A stretch of DNA of 64,000 bases from positions 55,147-119,146 of the forward strand of contig JAUJFZ010000007.1 of NCBI GenBank assembly GCA_030441535.1. The letters are read 5' to 3'. Position numbers and translations under genes: made by a program. This document shows, piece by piece, positions 52,001 to 60,775 of this stretch. Source of the DNA: Betaproteobacteria bacterium LSUCC0117 (GTDB lineage Bacteria > Pseudomonadota > Gammaproteobacteria > Burkholderiales > Burkholderiaceae_C). Below the pieces are notes generated by a model, which was not told where the DNA came from, did not search any database, and worked only from the letters and a program-made list of their open reading frames with translations. Each line of letters begins with the position of its first letter. Within the stretch, counting starts at the first letter, position 1.

Positions 52001-53195
52001 CAACGTCTTTTTTGAGGTGAGTCAGCAGCATCCAACTCACGAGGACACTGCCGACAGCAGCGATACAAAAGACCCATTGCGACGAGACGTAGTCAATGAT
52101 CTGGCCGCCTAACCACGCGTTCAAAGTCTGGCCCAAAAAAATCATCAATACAAACATACTCACACCAATGCCGCGTTGGGTGGATATCTCTGTTGCCTGC
52201 AGCTGAATGGCGTTGTGGACCGTCAGTAAACCGAATCCTGTAAGCAGACACAACAAAATGTCGAGCTGCCACAGGGAAGAAAACGCAATACCCATGAATC
52301 CCACAATTTGTAAGGCGGTTCCGATCCAGATAAGTTGTTGGGGTTCAAATAAAGCGAGCAACCTGCGTGCGTTTCGGGCATACAAGAATCCGCCCACGCT
52401 GTAGAACGCCAAAACACCGCCTGCAACCGCGACGGACAAGCCGATTGAAAGGTGCAAATGTGTTGGTAGAAATGCAATCGTCGAATACGTTAACAGGCCC
52501 TCAACCAAGCCAAGCATCAAAACCCAGCGGGCGCGAGCGTCGCGCAATAAAAACCGAACGCGATGAACATGGGCAAGACTCAATGTCCAAAAGGTGTCAG
52601 TGGCCTCTGCATTGATTTTTTCGGCTGTTGGAATCTTTTGAAGACGCCACGCAATCAGTAGAAACAGAAAGCTGAGTATGTAGAAAGCGTTGTGCCAACC
52701 GACCCACGCCACAATGAGGCCTCCAGACCATTGCCCGGTCATCGTGCCCATGACGGTTGCACTCATGAGGGTGGCAAGGCGCGCCTGCCGCTGGTGGGTC
52801 GGTACGTTGTCACCCAACCAAGCGATGATCATCGGGATAATGCCACCCGAGGAAAAGCCCGTCAGAAATCGTCCGAAAAGGAGCATTTCAAAGCGATAGG
52901 CGAACCCGCAGATCAGCGCACCCACCGCGCAGCCCAACAAGCACCAACGGACCGTGGCGACTTTACCCAGGCGTTCAGCAAGACCGCCAGACACCAACTG
53001 CATAAGTCCATACCCCATCGCGTACCAGCTCAAGGCCTGTGCCGCTTGCCCAGTCGTTAGATGAAAAATTTGACTGAACTCTGGCAGCATGGCGTCACAG
53101 AAACGCATGGAATACATGCTTATAAACCCAGCCAAAACAATCACGCGTAGTGCGCGATCTATCTCTTCATCTTCTGGACTGGCAGTCATATGCAT
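51987..53195 (-). CDS. MFS transporter
   Basis: This 402-residue protein has twelve predicted transmembrane helices. MFS hallmarks are seen after helix 2 (GGLAERLGKVATVRWCLLG, the loop 2-3 motif) and FLTGFSSGGIIPMIIAWLGDNVPTHQRQARLA in helices 4-5. It may import the island's substrate or a precursor, alongside the Liv-type ABC importer, or export a product. It is a single minus-strand gene, divergent from the deacetylase at 53305. Confidence 0.9.
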   Translation of the reverse strand: MHMTASPEDEEIDRALRVIVLAGFISMYSMRFCDAMLPEFSQIFHLTTGQAAQALSWYAMGYGLMQLVSGGLAERLGKVATVRWCLLGCAVGALICGFAYRFEMLLFGRFLTGFSSGGIIPMIIAWLGDNVPTHQRQARLATLMSATVMGTMTGQWSGGLIVAWVGWHNAFYILSFLFLLIAWRLQKIPTAEKINAEATDTFWTLSLAHVHRVRFLLRDARARWVLMLGLVEGLLTYSTIAFLPTHLHLSIGLSVAVAGGVLAFYSVGGFLYARNARRLLALFEPQQLIWIGTALQIVGFMGIAFSSLWQLDILLCLLTGFGLLTVHNAIQLQATEISTQRGIGVSMFVLMIFLGQTLNAWLGGQIIDYVSSQWVFCIAAVGSVLVSWMLLTHLKKDVVTNP

Positions 53196-53304
53196 GGAAA
53201 TTTATAGCATTTTCAGTGACAAAAATATGTCCCTTTAAAGACGAACTCCCCCTTGCGATCCGTCACCAAACAGCTAAAGTGGAGCGAATTTGTTGGAGGC
53301 TGCA

Positions 53305-54183
53305 ATGAATCCTAACCCCCGTATCCCTTACCGATTTTCTGGGCATGGCATAGAGCTCAATCCTCATCCAAAGGGGAGAATACTGGTCCATTTAGTGGTC
53401 AACGTGGAACATTGGGTATTCGACGCCGCTATGCCACGAACGATCATTACACCGCCGCACGGTAAGGAGACCATTCCTGACGTTCCCAATTTTTCATGGG
53501 CTGAATACGGAATGCGCTGCGGCTTACCCCGAATTCTTCGCGCAATCCAAGACCGAGGGCTCACCGCTTCCACGAGCATCAATGCCAGCGTCATCGATGC
53601 GTACCCCCAAGCCGCGGAAGCGATGCTCGAGGCGGGTTGGGAATTCATTGGACACGGCATGCATCAGAAAACGCTCAACTCGGCAACCGATGAACGTGAA
53701 TTGGTGGAACTGGCTATGGATAAGGTCAAGGGATTCACTGGCTATAAGCCGCGTGGTTGGCTCAGCCCCGGACTTCGAGAGACTCACGATACCCCAGACA
53801 TACTGAAGGCATCTGGTATCGACTATTTGTGCGACTGGGTGCTTGACGACATTCCCGAATGGATGCAAACCAAGCATGGGGCGCTGCTCGCCGTGCCCTA
53901 TAACTTAGAGGTCAATGACTCGATCATTTTCGCAATCGAGAAGCACGATTCCGACCAGATGTACGAACGGGCCGTTCGGACCTTAAATCTATTCGAACGT
54001 GAGTCACAATCCATGCCGCGCATTTTTCCGATTGGCTTACACCCTCACCTAATCGGAGTCCCCCACCGCTTCGAAACCTTGGAACGCTTGCTCGATAAAT
54101 TAATATCGACAGACGGGGTCGGCTTCGTTCAAGGTCAAGAGATTTTTGACTGGTATCAACAGCAAATTCCCGCCCCTTTTTAA
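53305..54183 (+). CDS. PuuE-like polysaccharide-deacetylase-family hydrolase
   Basis: The ATG at 53305, with TGGAGG six bases before it, gives 292 residues. It belongs to the same NodB-fold group as allantoinase PuuE: LVVNVEHWVFD, STSINASVIDAYPQAAEAMLEAGWEFIGHGMHQKTL (metal-binding HGxHQ), RGWLSPGLRETHDTPDILKASGIDYLCDWVLDDIPEWM and FPIGLHPHLIG. Its overall plan parallels the PuuE at 2301, but substrate motifs differ, so allantoin is unlikely. Members of this group also include cyclic-imide hydrolases. With the amidase nearby (54997), hydrolysis of a C-N bond in a cyclic amide or imide is a reasonable guess. Confidence 0.82.
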   Translation: MNPNPRIPYRFSGHGIELNPHPKGRILVHLVVNVEHWVFDAAMPRTIITPPHGKETIPDVPNFSWAEYGMRCGLPRILRAIQDRGLTASTSINASVIDAYPQAAEAMLEAGWEFIGHGMHQKTLNSATDERELVELAMDKVKGFTGYKPRGWLSPGLRETHDTPDILKASGIDYLCDWVLDDIPEWMQTKHGALLAVPYNLEVNDSIIFAIEKHDSDQMYERAVRTLNLFERESQSMPRIFPIGLHPHLIGVPHRFETLERLLDKLISTDGVGFVQGQEIFDWYQQQIPAPF

Positions 54184-54201
54184 ACAGTCCGAAGGCTCAG
54201 C

Positions 54202-54984
54202 ATGGATCTAGAAATTCGCAACAAACGCGTACTTATTACCGGTAGTTCTAAGGGTATCGGCTTTGAGATCGCCAAAACATTTGCCCAAGAAGGTGCCTGC
54301 CCCATCTTGGTCTCACGAGACCTTGATCGGTTACGCACCGCAGCTGCCGAAATTCAAGCAACCACCGGTGTAGCCTGCGAGACTATCGCTGCGGACTTAT
54401 CCCAATCGGGTACATCGGATACATTGCTGGCGCAGGTCAGTGTGGTTGATATCTTGGTCAATAACGCGGGGGCGATACCCGGGGGTGATATCAACCAAGT
54501 GGACGAGGCGACTTGGCGGGATGCCTGGGACTTAAAGGTGTTTGGCTTTATCAACATGACGCGGAGTTTCTTGAAGCCGATGGCCGAGCGTGGTGAGGGC
54601 GTCATTCTCAACATCATCGGCCAAGCTGGATCTGCGCCGCGGTCAGACTATATCTGCGGATCGACCGGTAACGCGGCGCTCATGGCTTTTACCCGCGCAA
54701 TTGGTGGTACGAGCGTAAATTCGGGCGTTAGGATTTTCGGCATCAATCCTGCACCGACCCGAAGTGATCGCATGGAAGGCTTGTTGCGGCGTCAAGCGAA
54801 AATTCGATTCGACGATGAGGAGAAATGGCAAGAGCTCACGAAGCAGTTGGCGTTTGGTCGATTAATCGAACCACCCGAAATCGCGCGATTAGCCGTTTTT
54901 TGCGGTTCACCGCTTTGCTCTTACTTGTCAGGCACTGTGATTGATGTGGATGGGGGCATGCTTTACGCCCCGCCGCGTTACTGA
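54202..54984 (+). CDS. SDR-fold protein lacking the YxxxK catalytic motif
   Basis: This 260-residue protein has the SDR nucleotide-binding motif VLITGSSKGIGFEIAKTFAQ and VDILVNNAG, and a normal C-terminus (FCGSPLCSYLSGTVIDVDGG). In the catalytic region the usual Ser...YxxxK is replaced: the segment reads SDYICGSTGNAALMAFT, placing Gly153 and Asn157 where Tyr and Lys are expected. Tyr150 is too early to serve, with Ser154 three residues further. It is probably an SDR with altered chemistry or a binding-only role. It lies 18 bases after the deacetylase gene on the same strand and is convergent with the amidase. Confidence 0.8.
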   Translation: MDLEIRNKRVLITGSSKGIGFEIAKTFAQEGACPILVSRDLDRLRTAAAEIQATTGVACETIAADLSQSGTSDTLLAQVSVVDILVNNAGAIPGGDINQVDEATWRDAWDLKVFGFINMTRSFLKPMAERGEGVILNIIGQAGSAPRSDYICGSTGNAALMAFTRAIGGTSVNSGVRIFGINPAPTRSDRMEGLLRRQAKIRFDDEEKWQELTKQLAFGRLIEPPEIARLAVFCGSPLCSYLSGTVIDVDGGMLYAPPRY

Positions 54985-54996
54985 GCTGGCCGTACC

Positions 54997-56313
54997 TTAT
55001 CCAAAGATCCCTTGGCCTTGCAGTTTTGAGGCCAAAGCCAACAGGTGCGCGTCCCGCCCGCGTGGGCCCACCAGCTGAAAGCCCGCAGGTAAGTGTGACA
55101 GGGGTGTTTTCACCGGAAAAGATATCGCTGGGCAACCGGTCAGGTTCGCAAGACAGCATGCTTGGGCCGTGTGACTGGCAACTGGCTCTGACTGCAGTGG
55201 GGCGACGGTCGGGGTGACGGGCATCAGGATGAGATCTACATCTTGAAACCACCGGTGACTTGCGCGTATAAGTGCGCGCTGCCGCCCAGTTGCGAGCTGA
55301 ATTTTCTCAGCTGACACGGTTATCCCGCAATCAAATGCGCGCTGCAATGCGGGCGATAAACGACCCAAATCGTTAGTCGTAAATTCCGACCAAACGCGCG
55401 CACCGGCCACCACCGTCAATAGCAGGGCTTGTCTGCGGTCGGCTTCGGGATCCCATTCAGGCAACTCAACATCCATGACATGGTGCCCTTGCGCCGACAG
55501 CCGTTTCAGTAACGTTTGCAGGCCTTGTTGGTGCGCCTCGTCTAACTGAAAAAGCGGTGATAGACCTGCCACACCGACTCGGATGACGTCCCGGTCAGCG
55601 GGCAGAATTTTCTGATGCGCAAACACCTCGTAGGCCGCGCATAAGTCAGCCAGCGATCGGGACAATGGTCCCACTGAGTCCAAACTTGTGCATAAAGGCA
55701 CAACTCCCTTGAGTGATGCGGCTTTCCAGCTGGGTTTGTAGCCCCAAGTTCCGCAGTATGCGGCGGGCATTCGAATCGATCCCATGGTATCGGTGCCAAA
55801 GGCGAATTGGCATAGACCAGCTGCAACGGCAGCGGCGCTACCACCGCTTGATCCGCCAGGCGACCGAGCGGTGTCTAGCGGGTTTAGGCAGTTACCCCAC
55901 GACGGGTTTTGGGTGCTGATACCGAAGGCGCACTCGTCCATATTGAGCTTGCCCAACAAGATCGCGCCCGCCCGCTGCAATCGGCTGACGAACACCTGCG
56001 ACTTTGGCGTCAGCCCAAGCTTAATCTGACTTCCTGCGAAGGTTGGCATGCCAGCACAGACCATGTTGTCCTTGATGGCAAACGTCATTCCGTCGAGCGG
56101 GCCCTTTGGTCGACCCTCTCTCCAACGCGCCGCGCTGGCGGCAGCGTGCGCTAGCGCGTTTGTGCGGTCGGTGTAGACAAATGATCGAAAAAAGGGATTC
56201 TCCCCCTCGATTCGATCCAACGAATCCTGTACAAATGTGACAGGATCAGATTGATGCTGGGTATACGCTCGGTAGCGTTCACTGATAGTCAGTGTGAATT
56301 GGCTTGCAGGCAT
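54997..56313 (-). CDS. Amidase-signature family amidase
   Basis: This 438-residue amidase has the Ser-cisSer-Lys triad of the signature family: Lys in GMTFAIKDNM, cis-Ser in SPGGSSGGSAAAVAAGLC and the nucleophilic Ser in FGTDTMGSIRMPAAYCGTWGYKP. A C-terminal VTPTVAPL and NLTGCPAISFPV follow. It hydrolyses a linear amide or carbamate (AtzE/GatA relatives). Next to the PuuE-like hydrolase, it could complete cyclic imide or amide opening. It is single on the minus strand, divergent from the HIBADH-type gene with a 61-bp gap. Confidence 0.9.
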   Translation of the reverse strand: MPASQFTLTISERYRAYTQHQSDPVTFVQDSLDRIEGENPFFRSFVYTDRTNALAHAAASAARWREGRPKGPLDGMTFAIKDNMVCAGMPTFAGSQIKLGLTPKSQVFVSRLQRAGAILLGKLNMDECAFGISTQNPSWGNCLNPLDTARSPGGSSGGSAAAVAAGLCQFAFGTDTMGSIRMPAAYCGTWGYKPSWKAASLKGVVPLCTSLDSVGPLSRSLADLCAAYEVFAHQKILPADRDVIRVGVAGLSPLFQLDEAHQQGLQTLLKRLSAQGHHVMDVELPEWDPEADRRQALLLTVVAGARVWSEFTTNDLGRLSPALQRAFDCGITVSAEKIQLATGRQRALIRASHRWFQDVDLILMPVTPTVAPLQSEPVASHTAQACCLANLTGCPAISFPVKTPLSHLPAGFQLVGPRGRDAHLLALASKLQGQGIFG

Positions 56314-56374
56314 CTAGTCGCTCTCAATGCAGCGGAAAAGAAAATCGTCAATATAACCATGTTGGAGTTCAATC

Positions 56375-57274
56375 ATGAGCAAAGTATTAGGGTTTGTTGG
56401 ATTAGGCGCAATGGGTATTCCACTCAGCGGACGACTGCTCGACGCTGGCTACGATGTCATTGGATTCGATTTGAACCCAGTCCAGCTCAAAGAATTTGTA
56501 GATCGCGGTGGACGGGCTGCCACATCGCTTAAAGCCTTGGCAGATGAGGCCGAGACTATCTTGTTGTCGCTTCCAACGCCGGATATTGTTGATCGTGTCA
56601 CCCTCGGTGAAGGCGGTCTATCGGGCGGCAACGCAGTCAAAACCATTGTCGATCTGTCAACCACTGGCAGCGTGATGGCTGCGTCTGTGAATGACCGACT
56701 GAAAGTGAGCGGCATCGACTTCATTGATTCACCCGTGTCGGGTGGACGAGGCGGGGCCATTAAAGGGACGCTGGCGGTCATGTACTCTGGCTCAAAAGCG
56801 AAATTTGATGTGCTTCACCCCGTATTGAGCGTCTTTGGAAAGCCCTTCTATGTTGGCGATAAAGCGGGACAAGCTCAAACCATGAAGCTGGTTAACAACC
56901 TGCTCTCTGCCGCTGCCATGGCCGCCACATCTGAAGCGGTGGCGATGGGTGTCAAAGCAGGACTTGATCCCAGCATCATGATTGATGTGATCAACGCGGG
57001 AAGCGGCATGAGCACGGCCAGTCGTGACAAGTTTCCGAAATCAATTTTGACGCGAAATTTTGATTACGGTTTTGCGACAGGCCTGATGTTCAAGGACGTC
57101 CGACTGTGCATGGAGGAGAGTCGTCATTTAGGCGTGGAAATGCCGGTAGCGACCTCCGTCCACGAAGCTTGGAAAAAGACAAATGACATGCTCGGCGCTG
57201 AAAAAGACTTCACCACCATTATTCAAATGGTAGAGCAGTCAATGGGCGTGGTTGTAAAACCCCATCAAAAATGA
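56375..57274 (+). CDS. NAD(P)-dependent 3-hydroxyisobutyrate-type dehydrogenase
   Basis: This 299-residue beta-hydroxyacid dehydrogenase has the Rossmann motif LGFVGLGAMGIPLSGRLLDAGYDVIGFDLNP, the substrate motif DFIDSPVSGGRGGAIKGTLAVM, the catalytic Lys in TMKLVNNLLSAAAMAATSEAVAMG and the C-terminal KDVRLCMEESRHLGVEMPVA. It oxidises a beta-hydroxy acid such as 3-hydroxyisobutyrate or reduces a semialdehyde. It overlaps the following SDR gene by four bases. Confidence 0.92.
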   Translation: MSKVLGFVGLGAMGIPLSGRLLDAGYDVIGFDLNPVQLKEFVDRGGRAATSLKALADEAETILLSLPTPDIVDRVTLGEGGLSGGNAVKTIVDLSTTGSVMAASVNDRLKVSGIDFIDSPVSGGRGGAIKGTLAVMYSGSKAKFDVLHPVLSVFGKPFYVGDKAGQAQTMKLVNNLLSAAAMAATSEAVAMGVKAGLDPSIMIDVINAGSGMSTASRDKFPKSILTRNFDYGFATGLMFKDVRLCMEESRHLGVEMPVATSVHEAWKKTNDMLGAEKDFTTIIQMVEQSMGVVVKPHQK

Positions 57275-58074
57275 ACCGAGTCAAAGGAAAGACCGCCATC
57301 GTTTTTGGCGGTGGACAAACACCGGGCGAAGCCATAGGTAACGGGCGTGCGACCTGCATCGTACTCGCCAGAGAAGGGGCGCACGTCGTCGTTGTTGATC
57401 GCGTGCTTTCATCTGCCGAAGAAACGGTTCGACTCATTCGTGAGGCCAATGGACAAGCTGAAGCAGTACAGGTCGATCAAACGATCGGTGAGCAGGTAAA
57501 TACTGTGATCGCCGATCTCCACAAACGGTTGGGTCGGATTGACATCGTGCACAACAATATCGGTGCGAGCCTCGCCTTGGGTGACGCGGTCGCGACCGAT
57601 ATCGAAGAAACGGCTTTGGATAAAAGTTTCGCTGTCAATTTCAAAAGTGCATGGCTGACCAGCAAGGCGGTGATCCCGATCATGCAGGCGCAAGGCGGAG
57701 GCTCGATCGTGAACATTTCCTCGATCGCGGCGATACAGGCTTATCCACTTTTAGGGTACAAGGCGACGAAAGCGGCCATGATCGCAATGACAGAGAACAT
57801 GGCTGCGGCTAACGCAAAACACGGTATCCGAATTAACACGATCTTGCCGGGTTTGATGCACACCTCAATGGCGATAGAGGCCCGTGTTGCAGCGGGTTGG
57901 CAGCGCGAAGCTGTGATTGAAGACCGCAACCGCCGCGTGCCCTTGCGAGGCAAGATGGGAACCGCCTGGGATGTAGCCAATGCGGCCCTGTTCCTTCACT
58001 CTGATGAGGCAGCTTTTATCACTGGCGCCTCATTGGTCGTGGATGGTGGTGAGACCATCGCTCACGGACACTGA
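57271..58074 (+). CDS. SDR-family oxidoreductase
   Basis: This 267-residue short-chain dehydrogenase has an atypical glycine-rich loop, VFGGGQTPGEAIGNGRATCIVLAREGA, in place of TGxxxGIG, then DIVHNNIGASLALGD. Its catalytic Ser (SIVNISSIAAIQAYPLL) and YKATK (YxxxK) are complete. The C-terminus ITGASLVVDGGETIAHGH is standard. It should be an active alcohol or keto-acid dehydrogenase, unlike the SDR at 54202. It is coupled to the hydroxyacid dehydrogenase and convergent with the cupin gene. Confidence 0.9.
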   Translation: MNRVKGKTAIVFGGGQTPGEAIGNGRATCIVLAREGAHVVVVDRVLSSAEETVRLIREANGQAEAVQVDQTIGEQVNTVIADLHKRLGRIDIVHNNIGASLALGDAVATDIEETALDKSFAVNFKSAWLTSKAVIPIMQAQGGGSIVNISSIAAIQAYPLLGYKATKAAMIAMTENMAAANAKHGIRINTILPGLMHTSMAIEARVAAGWQREAVIEDRNRRVPLRGKMGTAWDVANAALFLHSDEAAFITGASLVVDGGETIAHGH

Positions 58075-58099
58075 AGCGCCCCCTTGGGGTTCTAAGGGT

Positions 58100-58600
58100 C
58101 TATAACTCGCGGGTCTCAAAGGTGCCCGGTAAAATCAATTCGATCATCTCGCAGCCGTCTGAATAGTCCAAAACGGTATGCGGGATGGCGTTCGGTTGGA
58201 TCCAGCAGGTGCCTTCCTCCATCTTTACTTTTTTACCGTTGTACTCGCCAATCAGCCACCCCTTGAGCATGTACAAAAATTGAAACTGAACGCCATGTAC
58301 GTGGCGAATTGACACGACCTCCGGGTCGCATGGGCCGTGTAAACGGATCACGTGTGCCTGCACACTGCCGTTTGTAGCCTTGAGAATGCCCAAATCGCGA
58401 TAGGACGCATACGAGCGAAGGCCCTTTTTAAAGTCGCGCTCCTTGAAGTGGTTCACCATGAATTGTTGGGGAGACCACCGAGTTGTCTTTGGCACTTTCA
58501 TTGTCGGGATGGGCTTCGCGGTTCGCTGCTTTGTGGTGACGCGAGCCGATGCGGTTCTTGCTGGACTGCGTTTCGGTACCGTGGGGGTTGTCTTGGTCAT
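58100..58600 (-). CDS. Cupin-domain protein with basic N-terminal tail
   Basis: This 166-residue protein has two parts. Residues 1-42 are a disordered tail rich in Lys, Thr, Pro and Arg (TKTTPTVPKRSPARTASA...). Residues about 75-160 are a single cupin barrel: RHVHGVQFQFLYMLKGWLIGEYNGKKVKMEEGTCWIQPNAIPHTVLDY, with histidine ligands for a metal. Such cupins may be decarboxylases, isomerases or sensors of pathway intermediates. The basic tail could bind nucleic acid or acidic partners, which is unusual for a simple cupin enzyme. It is last in the minus-strand operon that begins at 63847, 13 bases after the SDR gene. Confidence 0.78.
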   Translation of the reverse strand: MTKTTPTVPKRSPARTASARVTTKQRTAKPIPTMKVPKTTRWSPQQFMVNHFKERDFKKGLRSYASYRDLGILKATNGSVQAHVIRLHGPCDPEVVSIRHVHGVQFQFLYMLKGWLIGEYNGKKVKMEEGTCWIQPNAIPHTVLDYSDGCEMIELILPGTFETREL

Positions 58601-58613
58601 GTGAAACTCTTTT

Positions 58614-59336
58614 TCAATAAGCGCCGTGCGGGCGGATTTCTATAAAGTCTGGGCAAAGATTCGGAGTTGCTCGAACAGCGAACAGCACAGATTCAGCAAC
58701 TTCATCTGGGGTTATGGGGCTGAATTTTCTGGCTTGCATTGCAGCGGCCACCGCTGGATGCGGACTGTTCGCACGTATGTTTGTGTCAACCATGCCAGGC
58801 GCAATTTCAGTCACTTTAATGCCGTCAGACTGCAACTCCAACCGAAATCCATTCGCGAATGCGGCCAAAGCATGCTTGGTAGCGCAATAGCCTATGGCCA
58901 GCTTGAACACCGATCGCGCGCCCGTCGATGTCATGAAAAGAATATGACCCGCTTTTTGCCTGATCATTTTTTTTGCCAGCAGTCTTGTCAACTTAACTGA
59001 GGACAAAACATTGGTGACAAACATGTCTTCGATCTGCTGATCCGTTAACTCCATCAACGGCGCGTAAGTCAATATGCCAGCGTTGTTTACAAAGTAATCA
59101 ACTCGGTCAATCGCCACATCAAGCTCTGATAAGTACCGCGGGTCGTTCAGGTCCCCTGCTATGGGCTGCACCCGCCCGAGCGGACACTGCGCCTTCAGTG
59201 CTTCTAGTGCTTCTGGGTTTCGCCCCAAAGCGACGACGTGGGTACCTGCCGCTGCAAGCTTTTTTGCAACCGCAAATCCGATACCCGCCGACGCACCTGA
59301 GACGACCGCAATCTTTTCGTGCAAGGAATCGGTCAT
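58614..59336 (-). CDS. SDR-family oxidoreductase
   Basis: This 240-residue classical short-chain dehydrogenase has KIAVVSGASAGIGFAVAKKLAAAG (TGxxxGIG-type), VDYFVNNAGILTYAPL (NNAG), FMTSTGARSVFKLAIGYCATKHALAAFANGF with a complete YxxxK, and EIAPGMVDTNI. It is probably an alcohol or keto dehydrogenase of the pathway. It sits between DUF3237 and cupin genes in the minus-strand operon; the 118-bp gap upstream may hold a local promoter. Confidence 0.92.
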   Translation of the reverse strand: MTDSLHEKIAVVSGASAGIGFAVAKKLAAAGTHVVALGRNPEALEALKAQCPLGRVQPIAGDLNDPRYLSELDVAIDRVDYFVNNAGILTYAPLMELTDQQIEDMFVTNVLSSVKLTRLLAKKMIRQKAGHILFMTSTGARSVFKLAIGYCATKHALAAFANGFRLELQSDGIKVTEIAPGMVDTNIRANSPHPAVAAAMQARKFSPITPDEVAESVLFAVRATPNLCPDFIEIRPHGAY

Positions 59337-59454
59337 AGATGGCTCCTCAACAGCATTTACTCAGTCATTTTCCAGCACAGTTGCTGGGTCGCAGTCAACT
59401 TCGGGACAGCCTAAGGCACTAGGGCGCGAATTCGCTCTGACGCGAATCAAGCCG

Positions 59455-59910
59455 TCACAAAATCTCGTACACCTGATAGATTGGCCCGCTAGGCTCGCGG
59501 TGTCCGCTACCCACCGCGATGATCCCGTTGAGCCAGGCGTAGCGCGCATCGCTGGTCTCGAACACCGGGGTCATGCGGAAGTAATAGAGCTTAGGGTCGA
59601 CCGGCTCACCGGCGTTGAGCTTTTGCATGACCTCGGCAGGCCCATGACGCAGGCCGCGGTATGCCATGTAGATGAGGGCCTGGTCGTGTGTGCGCAGGGT
59701 CAGGCGAACGTCGAGCATCAGCACCCCATCAGGCCTGAGCAACAGCCAGTCCCCGCCAGGCGAGGGTTCGACGGTGCCACGCATGCGCTCCCCCTCGAAT
59801 TGACCACCCGCCACCGTCGCAATCCGCCGGTGCCCCATGGGCGTTGGCCCCAGGTCGACGATCTGAGGCACATCGAGTCGCAGTTGAAACAAATGTTGGC
59901 TTTCAAGCAT
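59455..59910 (-). CDS. DUF3237 family protein
   Basis: This 151-residue beta-barrel family protein is recognisable from LESQHLFQLRLDVPQIVDLGPTPMGHRRIATVAGGQFEGERMRGTVEPSPGGDWLLLRPDGVLMLDVRLTLRTHDQALIYMAYRGLRHGPAEVM and YFRMTPVFETSDARYAWLNGIIAVGSGHR. DUF3237 proteins are frequent in organic-compound degradation clusters, and their function is unassigned. It lies 32 bases after the enoyl-CoA hydratase gene and is followed by the SDR. No catalytic motif can be assigned. Confidence 0.85.
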   Translation of the reverse strand: MLESQHLFQLRLDVPQIVDLGPTPMGHRRIATVAGGQFEGERMRGTVEPSPGGDWLLLRPDGVLMLDVRLTLRTHDQALIYMAYRGLRHGPAEVMQKLNAGEPVDPKLYYFRMTPVFETSDARYAWLNGIIAVGSGHREPSGPIYQVYEIL

Positions 59911-59942
59911 GGGTAGTCTCCTTGGGGGTGTTTTGATTGAGA

Positions 59943-60737
59943 TTAACGGCCTTTGAATGCCGCGTCGCGACGTTCTTTGAAGGCGATCGTTCCTTCAGCC
60001 AAGTCTTCGGTCAGACCGACGTCGAAGAAGGAGCGTGACTCGAGACGCAGCGCTTCGTCAATGGGCATTCCCACTGATCGGCGCATGACTTCCTTAGCGA
60101 AACGGTGTGACAGAGGCGATCGCGATGCCAGCATGTGCGCGTAGGCTAGCGCTTTGTCCATTAAGAGATCGGCTTGATAAATTCGATTGACCAAGCCAAT
60201 GCGATACGCATGTTCTGCATCGACTCGCTCACCCGAGAGAATGATGTCCATCGCGTGCCCATGACCAACGATGCGGGGTAAGCGAATCAGTCCACCATCG
60301 CAAGCATGAAAACCCCATTTGGCATCCTGCAACGCGAATTCCGCATTGGGCGAACAGAAGCGCACATCGCAGGCCAGGGCGAGCTCGAAACCGCCCGATA
60401 TGGCAAATCCATTGATCGCGGCAATGATTGGTTTGTCGATGTCGAGATTTCTGGTGATACCGCCAAAACCAGGGCCGTTTGTATAGCGGCGTCGAAACTC
60501 GGGTGCGGATGTTTGTGCGAAGGCCATGGTGTAGGTCTTCAGATCGGCGCCTGCGCAGAAGGCTTGCTCGCCTGCACCGGTGATGACTGCGACCCGCAAC
60601 GCGTCGTCTGCTGCAAATGATTGCCAGACCTCAACCAAGGCATCGTTTGCCTCGAAATCAAGCGAGTTCATCTTACTCGGTCGGTTGATTGTGATGATGG
60701 CAACTGGGCCATCGGTCTCGTAAATGATGTCGCTCAT
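59943..60737 (-). CDS. Enoyl-CoA hydratase/isomerase family protein
   Basis: This 264-residue crotonase-fold protein has ITINRPSKMNSLDFEANDALVEVW, VAVITGAGEQAFCAGADLKTYTMAF, KPIIAAINGFAISGGFELALACDVRFCSPNAEFALQDAKWGFHACDGGLIRLPRIVG and GERVDAEHAYRIGLVNRIY. Of the two Glu positions used by classical hydratases, the first region reads DAKWGFHACDGG, so hydration with two Glu is doubtful. Other crotonase reactions are possible. It follows the DUF35 gene by 38 bases. Confidence 0.88.
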   Translation of the reverse strand: MSDIIYETDGPVAIITINRPSKMNSLDFEANDALVEVWQSFAADDALRVAVITGAGEQAFCAGADLKTYTMAFAQTSAPEFRRRYTNGPGFGGITRNLDIDKPIIAAINGFAISGGFELALACDVRFCSPNAEFALQDAKWGFHACDGGLIRLPRIVGHGHAMDIILSGERVDAEHAYRIGLVNRIYQADLLMDKALAYAHMLASRSPLSHRFAKEVMRRSVGMPIDEALRLESRSFFDVGLTEDLAEGTIAFKERRDAAFKGR

Positions 60738-60775
60738 AAAAAGTGGCTTTTACGCTTTTGGTTGTTTCAGAAAAA

